DNA from: DATJPD01 sp036394195
GTDB taxonomy: Bacteria; Pseudomonadota; Alphaproteobacteria; CACIAM-22H2
Direction of reading: 5' to 3'
Assembly (NCBI GenBank): GCA_036394195.1
Contig: DASWFO010000330.1
Span: 1 to 14,015, forward strand
Length of the DNA stretch: 14,015 nt
Position numbers and translations under genes: made by a program. The notes under the pieces were generated by a model. That model had not been told where the DNA came from and did not search any database. It saw only the letters and a list, made by a program, of their open reading frames with translations. Positions 5,646 through 13,550 of this stretch are shown one piece after another. The number at the start of each line of letters is the position of its first letter. Position 1 is the stretch's first letter.

Positions 5646-6833
5646 ATGTCACCGCTGGACGAAAACCGGGACCGTGCCGCGAGCCGTAGCGACGTCGATA
5701 TGACCAGCACCGGCCCGGGCACGCCGGGCGGCCGGTTCATGCGGCAGTTCTGGATCGCGGTGGATCGAGCCGAGGACCTGGCGCCCGGCCAGGCCAAGCC
5801 GATCCGCATCATGAGCGAAGACTATGCGCTCTACCGCGGCGCCTCCGGCCGGGCGCAGGTGATCGCCTATCGCTGTCCGCACCGGGGCGCGCAGATGCAT
5901 CTCGGCTGGGTCGAGGGCGACGACATCCGCTGCGTCTATCACGGCTGGAAGTACGACTGCTCGGGGCAGTGCGTGGAGCAGCCGGCGGAGGAGGCGGGGT
6001 TCGCGCGCAAGGTGAAGATCCGCACCTGGCCGACCCGCGAGCACATGGGGCTGATCTACGCCTATTTCGGCCCAGGTTCTGAGGAAGGGGGCGAGCCGCC
6101 GCCCTTCCCGCCTTATCCGGTGCCGCCGCAACCCGGATTGATCGAGGCGTGGCCGATCGAGCACGTGCCGTGCAATTACCTGCAGTGTTTCGAGAACAGC
6201 ATGGACGAGGTGCATGTCTCCTTCGTCCATGCGCCCGGCGGCTCGCACGCCGCCATGGCGGACTTGCCGCTGATCTCGGCCGAGGAGACCGACTGGGGCA
6301 TGATCCGTTACGGCAAGCGCGCCAACGGCAAGGTGCGGGTCACCTTGCATTACGCGCCGGCGGTGACGCGGGTGATCGTGCCGCCGCTCGCCGGCATGGA
6401 CGGCGTCGGCGGCTGGACCGAGATCTACTTCCATTGGACGCCGGTCGACGACGTGAACCATATGTGGCTGATCACCCACCACGTGAAGGTCACCGGCGCC
6501 GACGCCGATGCCTACAAAGACAAGCGGGCGCAGTATCTCAAGCGCCGCGCCGAGGCGCGCCCGTCCGTCGAGATCGCGCAGGAGCTGATGGCCGGCCAGG
6601 GGCGCTTTGCCGATGTCCGGCATCCCGACCTCGCCATCCTGCAGGACATCGCGGTGCAGGCCGGGCAAGGCCGGATCCAGGACCGCGCGCAGGAGCGTCT
6701 TGGACGGTCCGACAACGGGATCATCGCGTGGCGCAAGATCCTCGCCCGCGAGCTGCGCGCGATTGCCGAAGGCCGGCCACCCAAGCGGTGGAAGCCGCCG
6801 CCCGCCGAAATGCTGCCGGACATCGGTATCTGA
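5646..6833 (+). CDS. Rieske non-heme iron oxygenase, alpha subunit (phthalate-dioxygenase-like)
   Basis: A 395-residue oxygenase component that should use O2 and electrons from a partner reductase to hydroxylate or demethylate an organic substrate. The Rieske [2Fe-2S] site is complete: Cys77-Pro-His79, 16 residues, then Cys96-Val-Tyr-His99. The catalytic domain has the mononuclear iron motif NSMDEVHVSFVH, giving Asp187, His190 and His195. The length and layout suit the homo-oligomeric, phthalate-4,5-dioxygenase or vanillate-demethylase type group, which lacks a beta subunit. The ATG at 5646 follows GAGGGAGAA; an internal ATG at 5700 would also leave both domains intact. It sits 28 bp after the dehydrogenase gene and 45 bp before an MFS gene, so the three are probably co-transcribed. 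No ferredoxin or reductase gene is in the window, so electrons must come from elsewhere. Substrate not predictable. Confidence 0.93.
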   Translation: MSPLDENRDRAASRSDVDMTSTGPGTPGGRFMRQFWIAVDRAEDLAPGQAKPIRIMSEDYALYRGASGRAQVIAYRCPHRGAQMHLGWVEGDDIRCVYHGWKYDCSGQCVEQPAEEAGFARKVKIRTWPTREHMGLIYAYFGPGSEEGGEPPPFPPYPVPPQPGLIEAWPIEHVPCNYLQCFENSMDEVHVSFVHAPGGSHAAMADLPLISAEETDWGMIRYGKRANGKVRVTLHYAPAVTRVIVPPLAGMDGVGGWTEIYFHWTPVDDVNHMWLITHHVKVTGADADAYKDKRAQYLKRRAEARPSVEIAQELMAGQGRFADVRHPDLAILQDIAVQAGQGRIQDRAQERLGRSDNGIIAWRKILARELRAIAEGRPPKRWKPPPAEMLPDIGI

Positions 6834-6878
6834 ACGAACGCTCGGCCAACGAGCAAGCAAAACAAGGGAGGACACGGG

Positions 6879-8141
6879 ATGGGCTGGTTTCAGAATCGCT
6901 GGTGGGTCGTGTTCGCATCGGCGTCGGGGCTGCTCGTCGGCGCCGGCGCGATCAACGTGTTTGCCTTCGGCGTGTTCCTGAAGCCGATCACCGAGGAGTT
7001 CGGGATTGGCCGCGGTCCGTTTTCGCAGGCCATCGCCCTCGGCTCGCTGATGAACGCGCTCGCCTGTCCGCTGCTCGGCTGGATGATCGACCGCTGGGGG
7101 GCGCGGCGCGTGATGATCCCGGGCATTCTGCTGTGCGCGCTGGCCACCGCGTCCTACGCCCTGCTGCAGCCGTCGCTGCCGATCATCTATCTCATGTTCG
7201 CGGTCGCCGGATTCGTCTTCGGCGTGCAGACGCCGATCGCCTACGCGACGGTCACCGCCAAGTGGTTCGACCGCAACCGCGGCCTGGCGCTGGGGCTCGC
7301 GATGGCCGGCGTCGGCCTGGGTGTGGCCCTGATCCCGCAGATCGCGGCGGCGCTGATCGCGAAATTCGGCTGGCGCCTTGCGTTTGCCGGCCTCGGCGTG
7401 TGCGTGCTCGGCTTCGCGTTCGTGCCGGTGTCGCTGTTCATTCGCGAGCCGCCGGGCTTCGTCGGCAGCGTCGAGCGCCGCAAGACGGCGGCCCTGCAGG
7501 CAGCCGTTCCCGGCATCGACATCGGCCAGGCGCTGCGCGGCTCGTGGCAGTTCTATGCGCTGACGGTGGCCTTCTTCCTGGCCATCGTCGCCATCAACGG
7601 CACGGTCACCCACATCGTCGCGTTGCTGACCGACCGCGGCATTCCGCTGCAGGTCGCGACCGGCGCCTTGTCGGCCTCCGGGCTTGCGATCATCGTCGGG
7701 CGCGTTCTCTCCGGCTGGTGCCTGGACCGGTTCTGGGGACCCTATGTCGCGGTCGCGTTCTTCATAGTCCCGATGATCGGCATCGGCTTGCTCGATAGCG
7801 GAGCGGGCGGGGCCGTGCCTATCGTCGGGGCGGCGATGTGCGGGCTCGGAATCGGCGCCGAGGTCGATCTGATGGCGTTCTTCGTCAGCCGCTATTTCGG
7901 GCTGCGCGATTACGCCAAGATCTACGGCACGATGTTCGCGGTGTTCTCGTTCGGCGTCGGCGTCGGCCCGGCGATCAGCGGGCTGGTGTTCGACCGCTTC
8001 CACTCCTACGACCCGGTGTTCATCGTCTATGAGCTGCTGCTCGGCGTCACCTGCGTGCTGTTCCTCCGGCTCGGGCCTTATCCGTACCCGCCGAGGGCGG
8101 AGATCCTGACAGACGCCGGCGACCAGCGGATGCCCGCCTGA
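6879..8141 (+). CDS. MFS transporter (monocarboxylate / oxalate-formate antiporter-like)
   Basis: A 420-residue, probably 12-helix inner-membrane transporter. The first helix starts near residue 8 (WWVVFASASGLLVGAGAINVFAFGVF). The loop between helices 2 and 3 carries the MFS A motif GWMIDRWGARR (67-77), and a long polar loop (about 185-210) separates the two six-helix halves. The FGVFLKPITEEFG start resembles the monocarboxylate porter and oxalate/formate antiporter families, which move small organic acids; this is a resemblance, not proof. GGGAGG at 6865-6870 stands eight bases before the ATG. It lies 45 bp after the Rieske gene and likely imports the substrate or exports a product of the dehydrogenase/oxygenase pathway. 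Confidence 0.9.
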   Translation: MGWFQNRWWVVFASASGLLVGAGAINVFAFGVFLKPITEEFGIGRGPFSQAIALGSLMNALACPLLGWMIDRWGARRVMIPGILLCALATASYALLQPSLPIIYLMFAVAGFVFGVQTPIAYATVTAKWFDRNRGLALGLAMAGVGLGVALIPQIAAALIAKFGWRLAFAGLGVCVLGFAFVPVSLFIREPPGFVGSVERRKTAALQAAVPGIDIGQALRGSWQFYALTVAFFLAIVAINGTVTHIVALLTDRGIPLQVATGALSASGLAIIVGRVLSGWCLDRFWGPYVAVAFFIVPMIGIGLLDSGAGGAVPIVGAAMCGLGIGAEVDLMAFFVSRYFGLRDYAKIYGTMFAVFSFGVGVGPAISGLVFDRFHSYDPVFIVYELLLGVTCVLFLRLGPYPYPPRAEILTDAGDQRMPA

Positions 8142-8265
8142 TCCGCGGGCCGCGGGCGAGCCGACGCTCGGATTCTGAGGCGAAAACCGCCCATCAGGTT
8201 TTGAGATAGCGCCCATCCGAAATAATTGGTTGTGACGGCGGCGGCTCTTCTCCACCTTTGCCGTC
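8142..8265 (+). promoter_or_regulatory. Intergenic gap with possible promoter for the second MFS gene
   Basis: The gap of 124 bp opens with small GC hairpins, the clearest being CGAGC-CGAC-GCTCG at 8157-8170; no T run follows, so termination here is doubtful. An AT-richer patch holds a possible -35 TTGAGA (8201-8206) and -10 TAATTG (8223-8228) with a 16-bp spacer. That would give a leader of roughly 30 nt to the GTG at 8266. Both hexamers are imperfect. Confidence 0.3.
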
Positions 8266-9459
8266 GTGACCGCATCTCACCCTAGGCTCGTCTGGACGGT
8301 GGCCGGCGGCGTCGTGGCGCTCGCCATCTCGCAAGGCATCGGCCGCTTCGCCTACACGCCGCTGCTGCCGGCGATGCAGGCGGCCGGCGGTTTCGGCGCC
8401 GATGTCGCCGGCTATCTGGCGTCGGCCAACTATGCCGGCTATCTCGTCGGCGCCTTCCTGGTCGCGCTGCTGCCGCAGCGCTGGACCCTGCTCGTCCTGC
8501 GTCTGTGCCTGATCGCCAGTGTCGCGACCACCGCCGCCATGGCCGCGACGACGTTGATCTGGGCGTGGGCGGTCCTGCGCGCCGCGGCCGGCCTGGTCAG
8601 CGCCGGCGTGCTCATCCTCGCGTCCGACATCGTGTTTCGCCGGCTCAGCCGCGAGCGGCGCGAAGCCCTGAAAGGCCTGCCCTTCGGCGGCGTCGGCGCC
8701 GGCATCGCGATCTCCGGCGTGGTCGTGGCCGCCACGCTGGCTCCATGGGGTTGGGCCGGCGGTTGGGCGGCGCTCGGGGTGGTCGCTGCTCTCTTGACGC
8801 CGATCTGCTGGATCGGCCTGCGCGTCCCGCCGCACGTGCCGGCCGCCCCGGCCGCCGTCCCCTCGCCGCCGCGAGCGGCCCTCGCGCCGCGGTTTTCGGT
8901 CGGCTTGCTGCTCGGCGCGTATTTCTTCGAAGGCCTCGGCTATATCGTGAGCGGCACGTTCCTGGTCGCCATCGTCGCGGCGATGCCGGCGCTGTCGAAT
9001 TTCGCGCCGTACACCTGGATCGTGGTCGGGCTGGCCGCCTGCGTGGCACCGCCGCTGTGGGGAGCACTCGCGTCCCGCGCCGGCCTGGTCGGCACGTTGA
9101 TCGCGGCCCATCTGGTGCAGGCCGTCGGCATCGCGGCCCCGGCGCTGTCGCAGAGCCTGCCCTCGGTGCTGTTCTCGGCGGTGACCTTCGGCGCCACCAT
9201 CTCGAGCATCTCGGCCCTGACCTTGTCGCTCGGCGGCCTGTTGGCGCCGGAGCGCTCGGCGCGGATCATCGGCCTGCTCACCGCCGTGTTCGGCGTCGGC
9301 CAGATCCTGGGCCCGGTCGTGGCCGGCGAGCTCGCGGTGCGCAGCGGCAATTTCGACGCGGGCCTGCTGCTGGCGGCAATCGCGGTCGCCGCCGGTGCGG
9401 CGCTGCTGGTCCTGGGCGCCGTGCGCGCCGCGCGCCGCCGCGAGGCGGCGCTGGCCTGA
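8266..9459 (+). CDS. YbfB/YjiJ-type MFS transporter
   Basis: A 397-residue 12-helix membrane protein. The opening helix with ISQGIGRFAYTPLLPAM (21-37) is the hallmark of the YbfB/YjiJ group of MFS permeases, whose substrates are mostly uncharacterised. A GADVAGYLASANYAGYLVGA block follows, and the centre contains the RLSRERREALKGLPFGGVGAGI cytoplasmic segment. The C-terminal half repeats the helical pattern and ends in a basic tail (AARRREAAL). The start is the GTG at 8266: the same frame has a stop at 8233 and no other start between. There is no visible Shine-Dalgarno sequence, so translation may be weak or leaderless. It follows another MFS gene of a different family by 124 bp and may have its own promoter. 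Its stop abuts the stop of the convergent hydantoinase gene. Family firm, cargo unknown. Confidence 0.9.
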   Translation: MTASHPRLVWTVAGGVVALAISQGIGRFAYTPLLPAMQAAGGFGADVAGYLASANYAGYLVGAFLVALLPQRWTLLVLRLCLIASVATTAAMAATTLIWAWAVLRAAAGLVSAGVLILASDIVFRRLSRERREALKGLPFGGVGAGIAISGVVVAATLAPWGWAGGWAALGVVAALLTPICWIGLRVPPHVPAAPAAVPSPPRAALAPRFSVGLLLGAYFFEGLGYIVSGTFLVAIVAAMPALSNFAPYTWIVVGLAACVAPPLWGALASRAGLVGTLIAAHLVQAVGIAAPALSQSLPSVLFSAVTFGATISSISALTLSLGGLLAPERSARIIGLLTAVFGVGQILGPVVAGELAVRSGNFDAGLLLAAIAVAAGAALLVLGAVRAARRREAALA

Positions 9460-11211
9460 TCAGTCCGCAACGGCGCTGCTCCGGAGCCGCGCCGTTGCCG
9501 CGCGGTCGAGCTGGCCGTCGCTGCCGATCACGACCGCGTAATCGCGCCGAGCTTCCTCGCGGGTGATCAGCCCATCCAGCACGTCGTCCAAGACGCGCTC
9601 GGGGTCGCGCTCCTGCGGCCGGCCGAAGCCGCCGCCGCCGGGCAGCTCGAGGCGGATCGCATCGCGCGGCGGCACGGTCTGCCGCCCCTTGGGACGGATC
9701 GGCCGGCCGGAGAGCAGCGACACGCCGCCCGGCGCTCCGGTTCCGCCGCCGTCACGGCCGCGCGCCGGATTGTTGACCCGCTCGAAATTGCACAACAGCG
9801 CGATCGGCGCTGCATCGGCGCCGCCGAGCTCGACCACCTGGCCGAGCCCGCCGCGATATTTCCCCGGCCCGCCCGAGCTGTCGCGGAATTCGCGGCGGCG
9901 AAACACGACCGGGGCGATGCTTTCCGTCGCCTCGACCGGGATCGTGCGGACACCGCTCGGGAACGCGGTGGCGCTGAGCCCGTCCTTGGTCGGCCTGGCA
10001 CCCGCCCCACCGCAATGGAAGATCACCGTGCTGAACTCGGGCAGCGCGTTCGCATCTGTCCCGTCCTCGACCTCGTCGACCATCGAGCCGCCGCCGAACA
10101 CCTGCGGATTCCACAACGACGACGCGCCCTCGGCGGGCACGCCGCTGGGCATCACCTGATGCAGGCAGCCGAACACCACGTCCGGCAGCATGTGCCCGAC
10201 GGTGTGGCGCGCCGCGACCGGCCACGGCCGTTTGACGTTGAGCACCGAGCCCTCGGGCGCGCTCACCGTGATCGGCGCCAAGGAGCCGGCGTTGTTCGGC
10301 ACCTCGGGGGCGACCAGGCATTTCACGCCGAAGGCCGTGTAGGCGAGGCAGTAATTGTAGACGACGTTGATGCCGTAGCTGGACGCGGGCGACGTGCCGG
10401 CGAAATCGATGTGGATGCCGTCGTCGGAGATGGTGAGGGCCGCGTTTAGCAGCAGTGGCTTGTCGTAGCCGTCCATCGTCACGCTGTTGCGCGTGGTCCC
10501 CTTCGGCAGGGCGCGGATGCGCGCCAGGGTCGCCTCGCGTGAGGCCTCGACGATGGTGTCGCCCAGCCGGTCGAGATTGGCGATCTCGAACTCGTCCATC
10601 ATGTCGATCAGCCGCCGGCCGCCCTCCTGGTTGCACGCGGCGGTGGCGTAGATGTCGCCCTCGACCTGCAGCGGCTCGCGCACATTGGCGCGCACCAGCC
10701 GCAGCAGGTCCTCGTTCATCTTACCCTTGCGCGCCAGCTTCATGATCGGGATGGCGAGGCCCTCCTCGAACACCTGCCGGCCGTCGGGGCCCATGCCGAG
10801 CCCGCCGATATCCACCACGTGCACCGTGTTGGCGAACAGCGCGACCGGCTCGCCCTTGTAAAAGCTTGGTGTCACCACGGTGATGTCGTGCAGATGGCCC
10901 GAGGTCAGCCACGGGTCGTTGGTGATGTAGTGGTCGCCGTCGCGCATGGTCTTCAGGGGATAGGCGGCGAGGAAATGCTTCACCGCGTTGGCCATCGAGT
11001 TCACATGGCCGGGCGTGCCGGTGATCGCTTGCGCCAGCATCCGTCCGTCGCGGTCGAACACGCCCGCCGACAGGTCGCCGGCCTCGCGCACCGACGTGCT
11101 GAACGCGGTGCGGATCATGGTCTGCGCCTGCTCTTCCACCACGGCGATCAGCCGGCTCCACATGATCTGGCTGTGGATCTGGGACAGGGCGGTGTTGGCG
11201 CGTGCGATCAT
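9460..11211 (-). CDS. hyuB: Hydantoinase B / oxoprolinase-type subunit (HyuB-like)
   Basis: A 583-residue protein of the hydantoinase B/oxoprolinase family, the partner of HyuA. Characterised relatives include ATP-dependent N-methylhydantoinase, 5-oxoprolinase, caprolactamase and acetone or acetophenone carboxylase subunits. Recognisable blocks are SREAGDLSAGVFD-like VREAGDLSAGVFD (41-53), PGHVNSM (67-73), the metal-site-like GDHYITNDPWLTSGHLHD (92-109), and near the end SSGGPGKYRGGLGQ and LPGGGGFGRPQERDP. The C-terminal tail (DVLDGLITREEARRDYAVV) is typical of the family. The ATG at 11211 has AGGAGG seven bases upstream on the minus strand. It is downstream of hyuA, from which a 106-bp repeat divides it. 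It has no signal peptide and should be cytosolic. The subunit family is firm, but substrate is not: the family name is used here generically. Confidence 0.92.
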   Translation of the reverse strand: MIARANTALSQIHSQIMWSRLIAVVEEQAQTMIRTAFSTSVREAGDLSAGVFDRDGRMLAQAITGTPGHVNSMANAVKHFLAAYPLKTMRDGDHYITNDPWLTSGHLHDITVVTPSFYKGEPVALFANTVHVVDIGGLGMGPDGRQVFEEGLAIPIMKLARKGKMNEDLLRLVRANVREPLQVEGDIYATAACNQEGGRRLIDMMDEFEIANLDRLGDTIVEASREATLARIRALPKGTTRNSVTMDGYDKPLLLNAALTISDDGIHIDFAGTSPASSYGINVVYNYCLAYTAFGVKCLVAPEVPNNAGSLAPITVSAPEGSVLNVKRPWPVAARHTVGHMLPDVVFGCLHQVMPSGVPAEGASSLWNPQVFGGGSMVDEVEDGTDANALPEFSTVIFHCGGAGARPTKDGLSATAFPSGVRTIPVEATESIAPVVFRRREFRDSSGGPGKYRGGLGQVVELGGADAAPIALLCNFERVNNPARGRDGGGTGAPGGVSLLSGRPIRPKGRQTVPPRDAIRLELPGGGGFGRPQERDPERVLDDVLDGLITREEARRDYAVVIGSDGQLDRAATARLRSSAVAD

Positions 11212-11233
11212 TGTCCAACCTCCTGCGGTGGAT

Positions 11234-11339
11234 CACCCCCATCCCAACCCTCCCCCATGAAGGGGGAGGGAGTAATAAGGAGGGCCGCGGTTCTGTTCCT
11301 TTCCCTCCCCCCTTGCGGGGGAGGGTAGGGAGGGGGGTG
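11234..11339. repeat. Short inverted-repeat element between hyuA and hyuB
   Basis: A 106-bp element with imperfect 23-bp inverted ends, 11234-11256 and 11317-11339, differing at two positions. Each end forms its own hairpin with the neighbouring sequence: 11248-11270 and 11303-11325 both pair CCCTCCCCC with GGGGGAGGG across 5-nt loops (ATGAA and CTTGC). The centre (about 11271-11302) is unrelated and not repeated. The structure resembles a miniature inverted-repeat element; no open frame and no clear target-site duplication are visible. It lies in the hyuA-hyuB gap, ending 22 bases before the hyuB start. Confidence 0.85.
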
Positions 11340-11369
11340 CACAATCGCAGACGTCATCTGCATTCAGTC

Positions 11370-13460
11370 TTAGGCCCGCCGCGTCAGTTCAATATAGCCG
11401 AACTCGTCGATGCGCGCCTGGAACGCCGGGCTGACGACGGTCGAGGTCTCGTCTTCGGCGATCACCGCCGGGCCTTCGATCTGGGCCCCCGGCGCCAAGT
11501 CGCCCCGCCAGTAGATCGGCACCTCGACGAACTCGCCGCGCCCGGATTCGAACACCGGTCGCCGCGACCGCGGCTTCGGCACCGACGGCTTCAGCGCCAC
11601 CGGCGTCGCCAGCCGGCCTTCGGCCGGCGAGCTCACTGACACGACCCAGCTCAGGAGCTCGATGTCGACGCCGGGGATGGCGCGGCTGTACAGCCGGCGG
11701 TAGGCGGCTTCGAACAGCTCGGTCAGGTGCGCGCGGTCGTCGGCGACGAACGGGCGCACCGGCAGAGCCACCGTGATTTCGTGGCCCTGGCCGCGATAGC
11801 GCATCAGCGCCGAGCGTTGCTCGGTGAGCGTCGCATCGGGCGCCCCTCGCCGGACGATCGCTTCCGCCTCGGCCCGCATCTCGGCCAGCAGGCGGTTGGC
11901 CAGTACCGGATCGAAGCGGCTCACGGCCATGAGCCGGCTGCGCACGATCTCATACGCGACCGGGGCGCGCAGAAAGCCGACCGCCGAGCCCACGCCGGCG
12001 TTCGCCGGCACCAGCACCCGCGCCATGCCGAGCTTCTCGGCGACGCGCGCCGCGTGCAGAGGTGCGGCCCCGCCGAAGGCGATCAGCGTGCGCTTGCGCA
12101 GATCCTTGCCGCTTTCGATCGCGTGCACGCGGGCCGCGTTGGCCATGTTCTCGTCGACCATCTCGCTGATGCCGAATGCCGCCAGCTCGGCCGCCAGCCC
12201 CAGCGCGTCGCCGACCTTGCCCGTCACCGCCTGTTTGGCGGCCTCGACGTTGAGCCGCATGTCGCCGCCCGAGAACGTCGCCGGGTCGACGCGGCCGAGC
12301 ACCACGTCGGCGTCGGTCACCGTCGGATCGCCGCCGCCGCGGCCGTAGCAGGCCGGCCCCGGCTCGGAGCCGGCGCTGTCCGGTCCCACGGCGATGCGGC
12401 CGAGCGCGTCGACGCGCGCGATCGAGCCGCCGCCGGCGCCGATCTCGACCATCTCGATGACCGGGATGCGCAGCGGCAGGCCGCTGCCCTTTAGGAACCG
12501 ATAGATCCGCGCCACCTCGAAGGCGCGCGCGGTCTGCGGCAGGGCGCCGTCGATCAGGCAGATCTTCGCCGTCGTCCCGCCCATGTCGAAGGACAGCACC
12601 TGGTCGAGCTTCTGCTGGCGGGCAATGCAGCTGGCGAAAATCGCCCCGCCCGCGGGGCCCGATTCAACCAGCCGCACCGGAAAGCGGATCGCCGTCTCGA
12701 CTGTCGTGACACCGCCGCCCGAGGTCATGAGGAACAGAGGGCAGTGGAATCCGGCGCGACGCAGCTCGGCATCGAGCTGTCCGAGATAGCGCCCCATCAG
12801 CGGCTGCACATAGGCGTTGGCACAGGCGGTCGAGAAGCGCTCGTATTCGCGCATCTCGGGCGACACGTCGCACGACAGCGTGACCGCCACATCCGGCAGG
12901 CGCTGCTTGAGCATCGCACCGACTCGCCGTTCATGGTCGGGGTTGGTGAAGCTGTGCAGGAAGCCGACCGCGACGGCTTCGACGCCGTGCGCCGCGAGGA
13001 TGTCGAGTGCGCGGGCGACGCTCGCCTCGTCGAGCGGCACCAGGGCCCGGCCCCGCGCATCGACGCGCTCGCGCACCGGGAGGCGCAGCCGGCGCGGCAC
13101 CAGCGGCGCCGGCAGGTCGATATTGACGTCGTATTGCTCGAAGCGGTTCTCGTGGCGGATCTCCACCACGTCGCGAAAGCCTTCGGTGGTGAGCAGCGCC
13201 GTCTTGGCACCCTTGCGCTCGATGAGGGCGTTGGTCGCCAAGGTGGTGCCGTGGATCACCAGCTCGACCTGGGCGGGCGTCACGCCGGAGTCGGCCAGGA
13301 CGGCGCGGATGGCGGCCAGAACGCCCTCTTCCGGTGCGCGCGGTGTGGTGAGCAGCTTCGCGGCGAAACGGCGCAGGCCGCTCTCCAGCACGACGTCGGT
13401 GAAGGTGCCGCCGATATCGACGCCGAGCCGGGCCGGTGGGGAGGACGTCACGAGATGCAC
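11370..13460 (-). CDS. hyuA: Hydantoinase A / oxoprolinase-type ATPase subunit (HyuA-like)
   Basis: A 696-residue protein of the hydantoinase/oxoprolinase A family, carrying the actin-like ATPase fold that supplies phosphorylation for ring opening or carboxylation together with HyuB. The N-terminal phosphate loop is LGVDIGGTFTDVV (12-24), followed by VIHGTTLATNALIERKG (68-84). The second phosphate motif is LSFDMGGTTAKICLIDG (289-305), then IGAGGGSIA (340-348), SEPGPACYG with PTVTDADVVLGRV (365-391), and FGGAAPLHA (462-470), all diagnostic of the family. Length is normal for the A subunit. The only in-frame starts before the conserved block are GTG codons at 13460 and 13451; no clear ribosome binding site precedes either. 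It is divergent from the nitronate monooxygenase gene and upstream of hyuB. Hydantoin, oxoproline, lactam or ketone substrates are all possible. Confidence 0.93.
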   Translation of the reverse strand: MHLVTSSPPARLGVDIGGTFTDVVLESGLRRFAAKLLTTPRAPEEGVLAAIRAVLADSGVTPAQVELVIHGTTLATNALIERKGAKTALLTTEGFRDVVEIRHENRFEQYDVNIDLPAPLVPRRLRLPVRERVDARGRALVPLDEASVARALDILAAHGVEAVAVGFLHSFTNPDHERRVGAMLKQRLPDVAVTLSCDVSPEMREYERFSTACANAYVQPLMGRYLGQLDAELRRAGFHCPLFLMTSGGGVTTVETAIRFPVRLVESGPAGGAIFASCIARQQKLDQVLSFDMGGTTAKICLIDGALPQTARAFEVARIYRFLKGSGLPLRIPVIEMVEIGAGGGSIARVDALGRIAVGPDSAGSEPGPACYGRGGGDPTVTDADVVLGRVDPATFSGGDMRLNVEAAKQAVTGKVGDALGLAAELAAFGISEMVDENMANAARVHAIESGKDLRKRTLIAFGGAAPLHAARVAEKLGMARVLVPANAGVGSAVGFLRAPVAYEIVRSRLMAVSRFDPVLANRLLAEMRAEAEAIVRRGAPDATLTEQRSALMRYRGQGHEITVALPVRPFVADDRAHLTELFEAAYRRLYSRAIPGVDIELLSWVVSVSSPAEGRLATPVALKPSVPKPRSRRPVFESGRGEFVEVPIYWRGDLAPGAQIEGPAVIAEDETSTVVSPAFQARIDEFGYIELTRRA

Positions 13461-13550
13461 CTGGATTTTGAAGACCGAACGAGCGCGCTTATATTAGCGG
13501 CCGCCGCGGCGATGCGATATTCCAGGGCTGACAATGAGGGAGGCAACGCC
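13461..13550. promoter_or_regulatory. Divergent hyuA / nitronate monooxygenase promoter region
   Basis: A 90-bp gap between two start codons pointing apart. On the plus strand TTGAAG (13468-13473), a 16-bp spacer and TATATT (13490-13495) make a good sigma-70-like promoter for the monooxygenase gene, giving a leader of about 50 nt. On the minus strand the same AT patch reads TAATAT (13496-13491), a possible -10 for hyuA about 30 bases before its GTG, but its -35 is poor. The two promoters would overlap, so transcription of one could interfere with the other. Confidence 0.45.

Noticed and set aside
5649..8255. A long minus-strand open frame of 868 codons opposite the Rieske and MFS genes
   Set aside because: It is rich in Arg, His, Asp and Gln with no recognisable motif, while the opposite strand encodes complete conserved proteins. 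Third-position GC bias explains the lack of stops.
8194..9111. Minus-strand open frame of 305 codons opposite the YbfB/YjiJ-type gene
   Set aside because: Gly/Arg/Asp/Gln-rich shadow translation of a membrane-protein gene; no domain seen.
4123..11339. Possible CRISPR-like array from repeated C-rich/G-rich motifs
   Set aside because: Only two separate elements of hairpins exist, with no regular repeat-spacer spacing and no cas genes.
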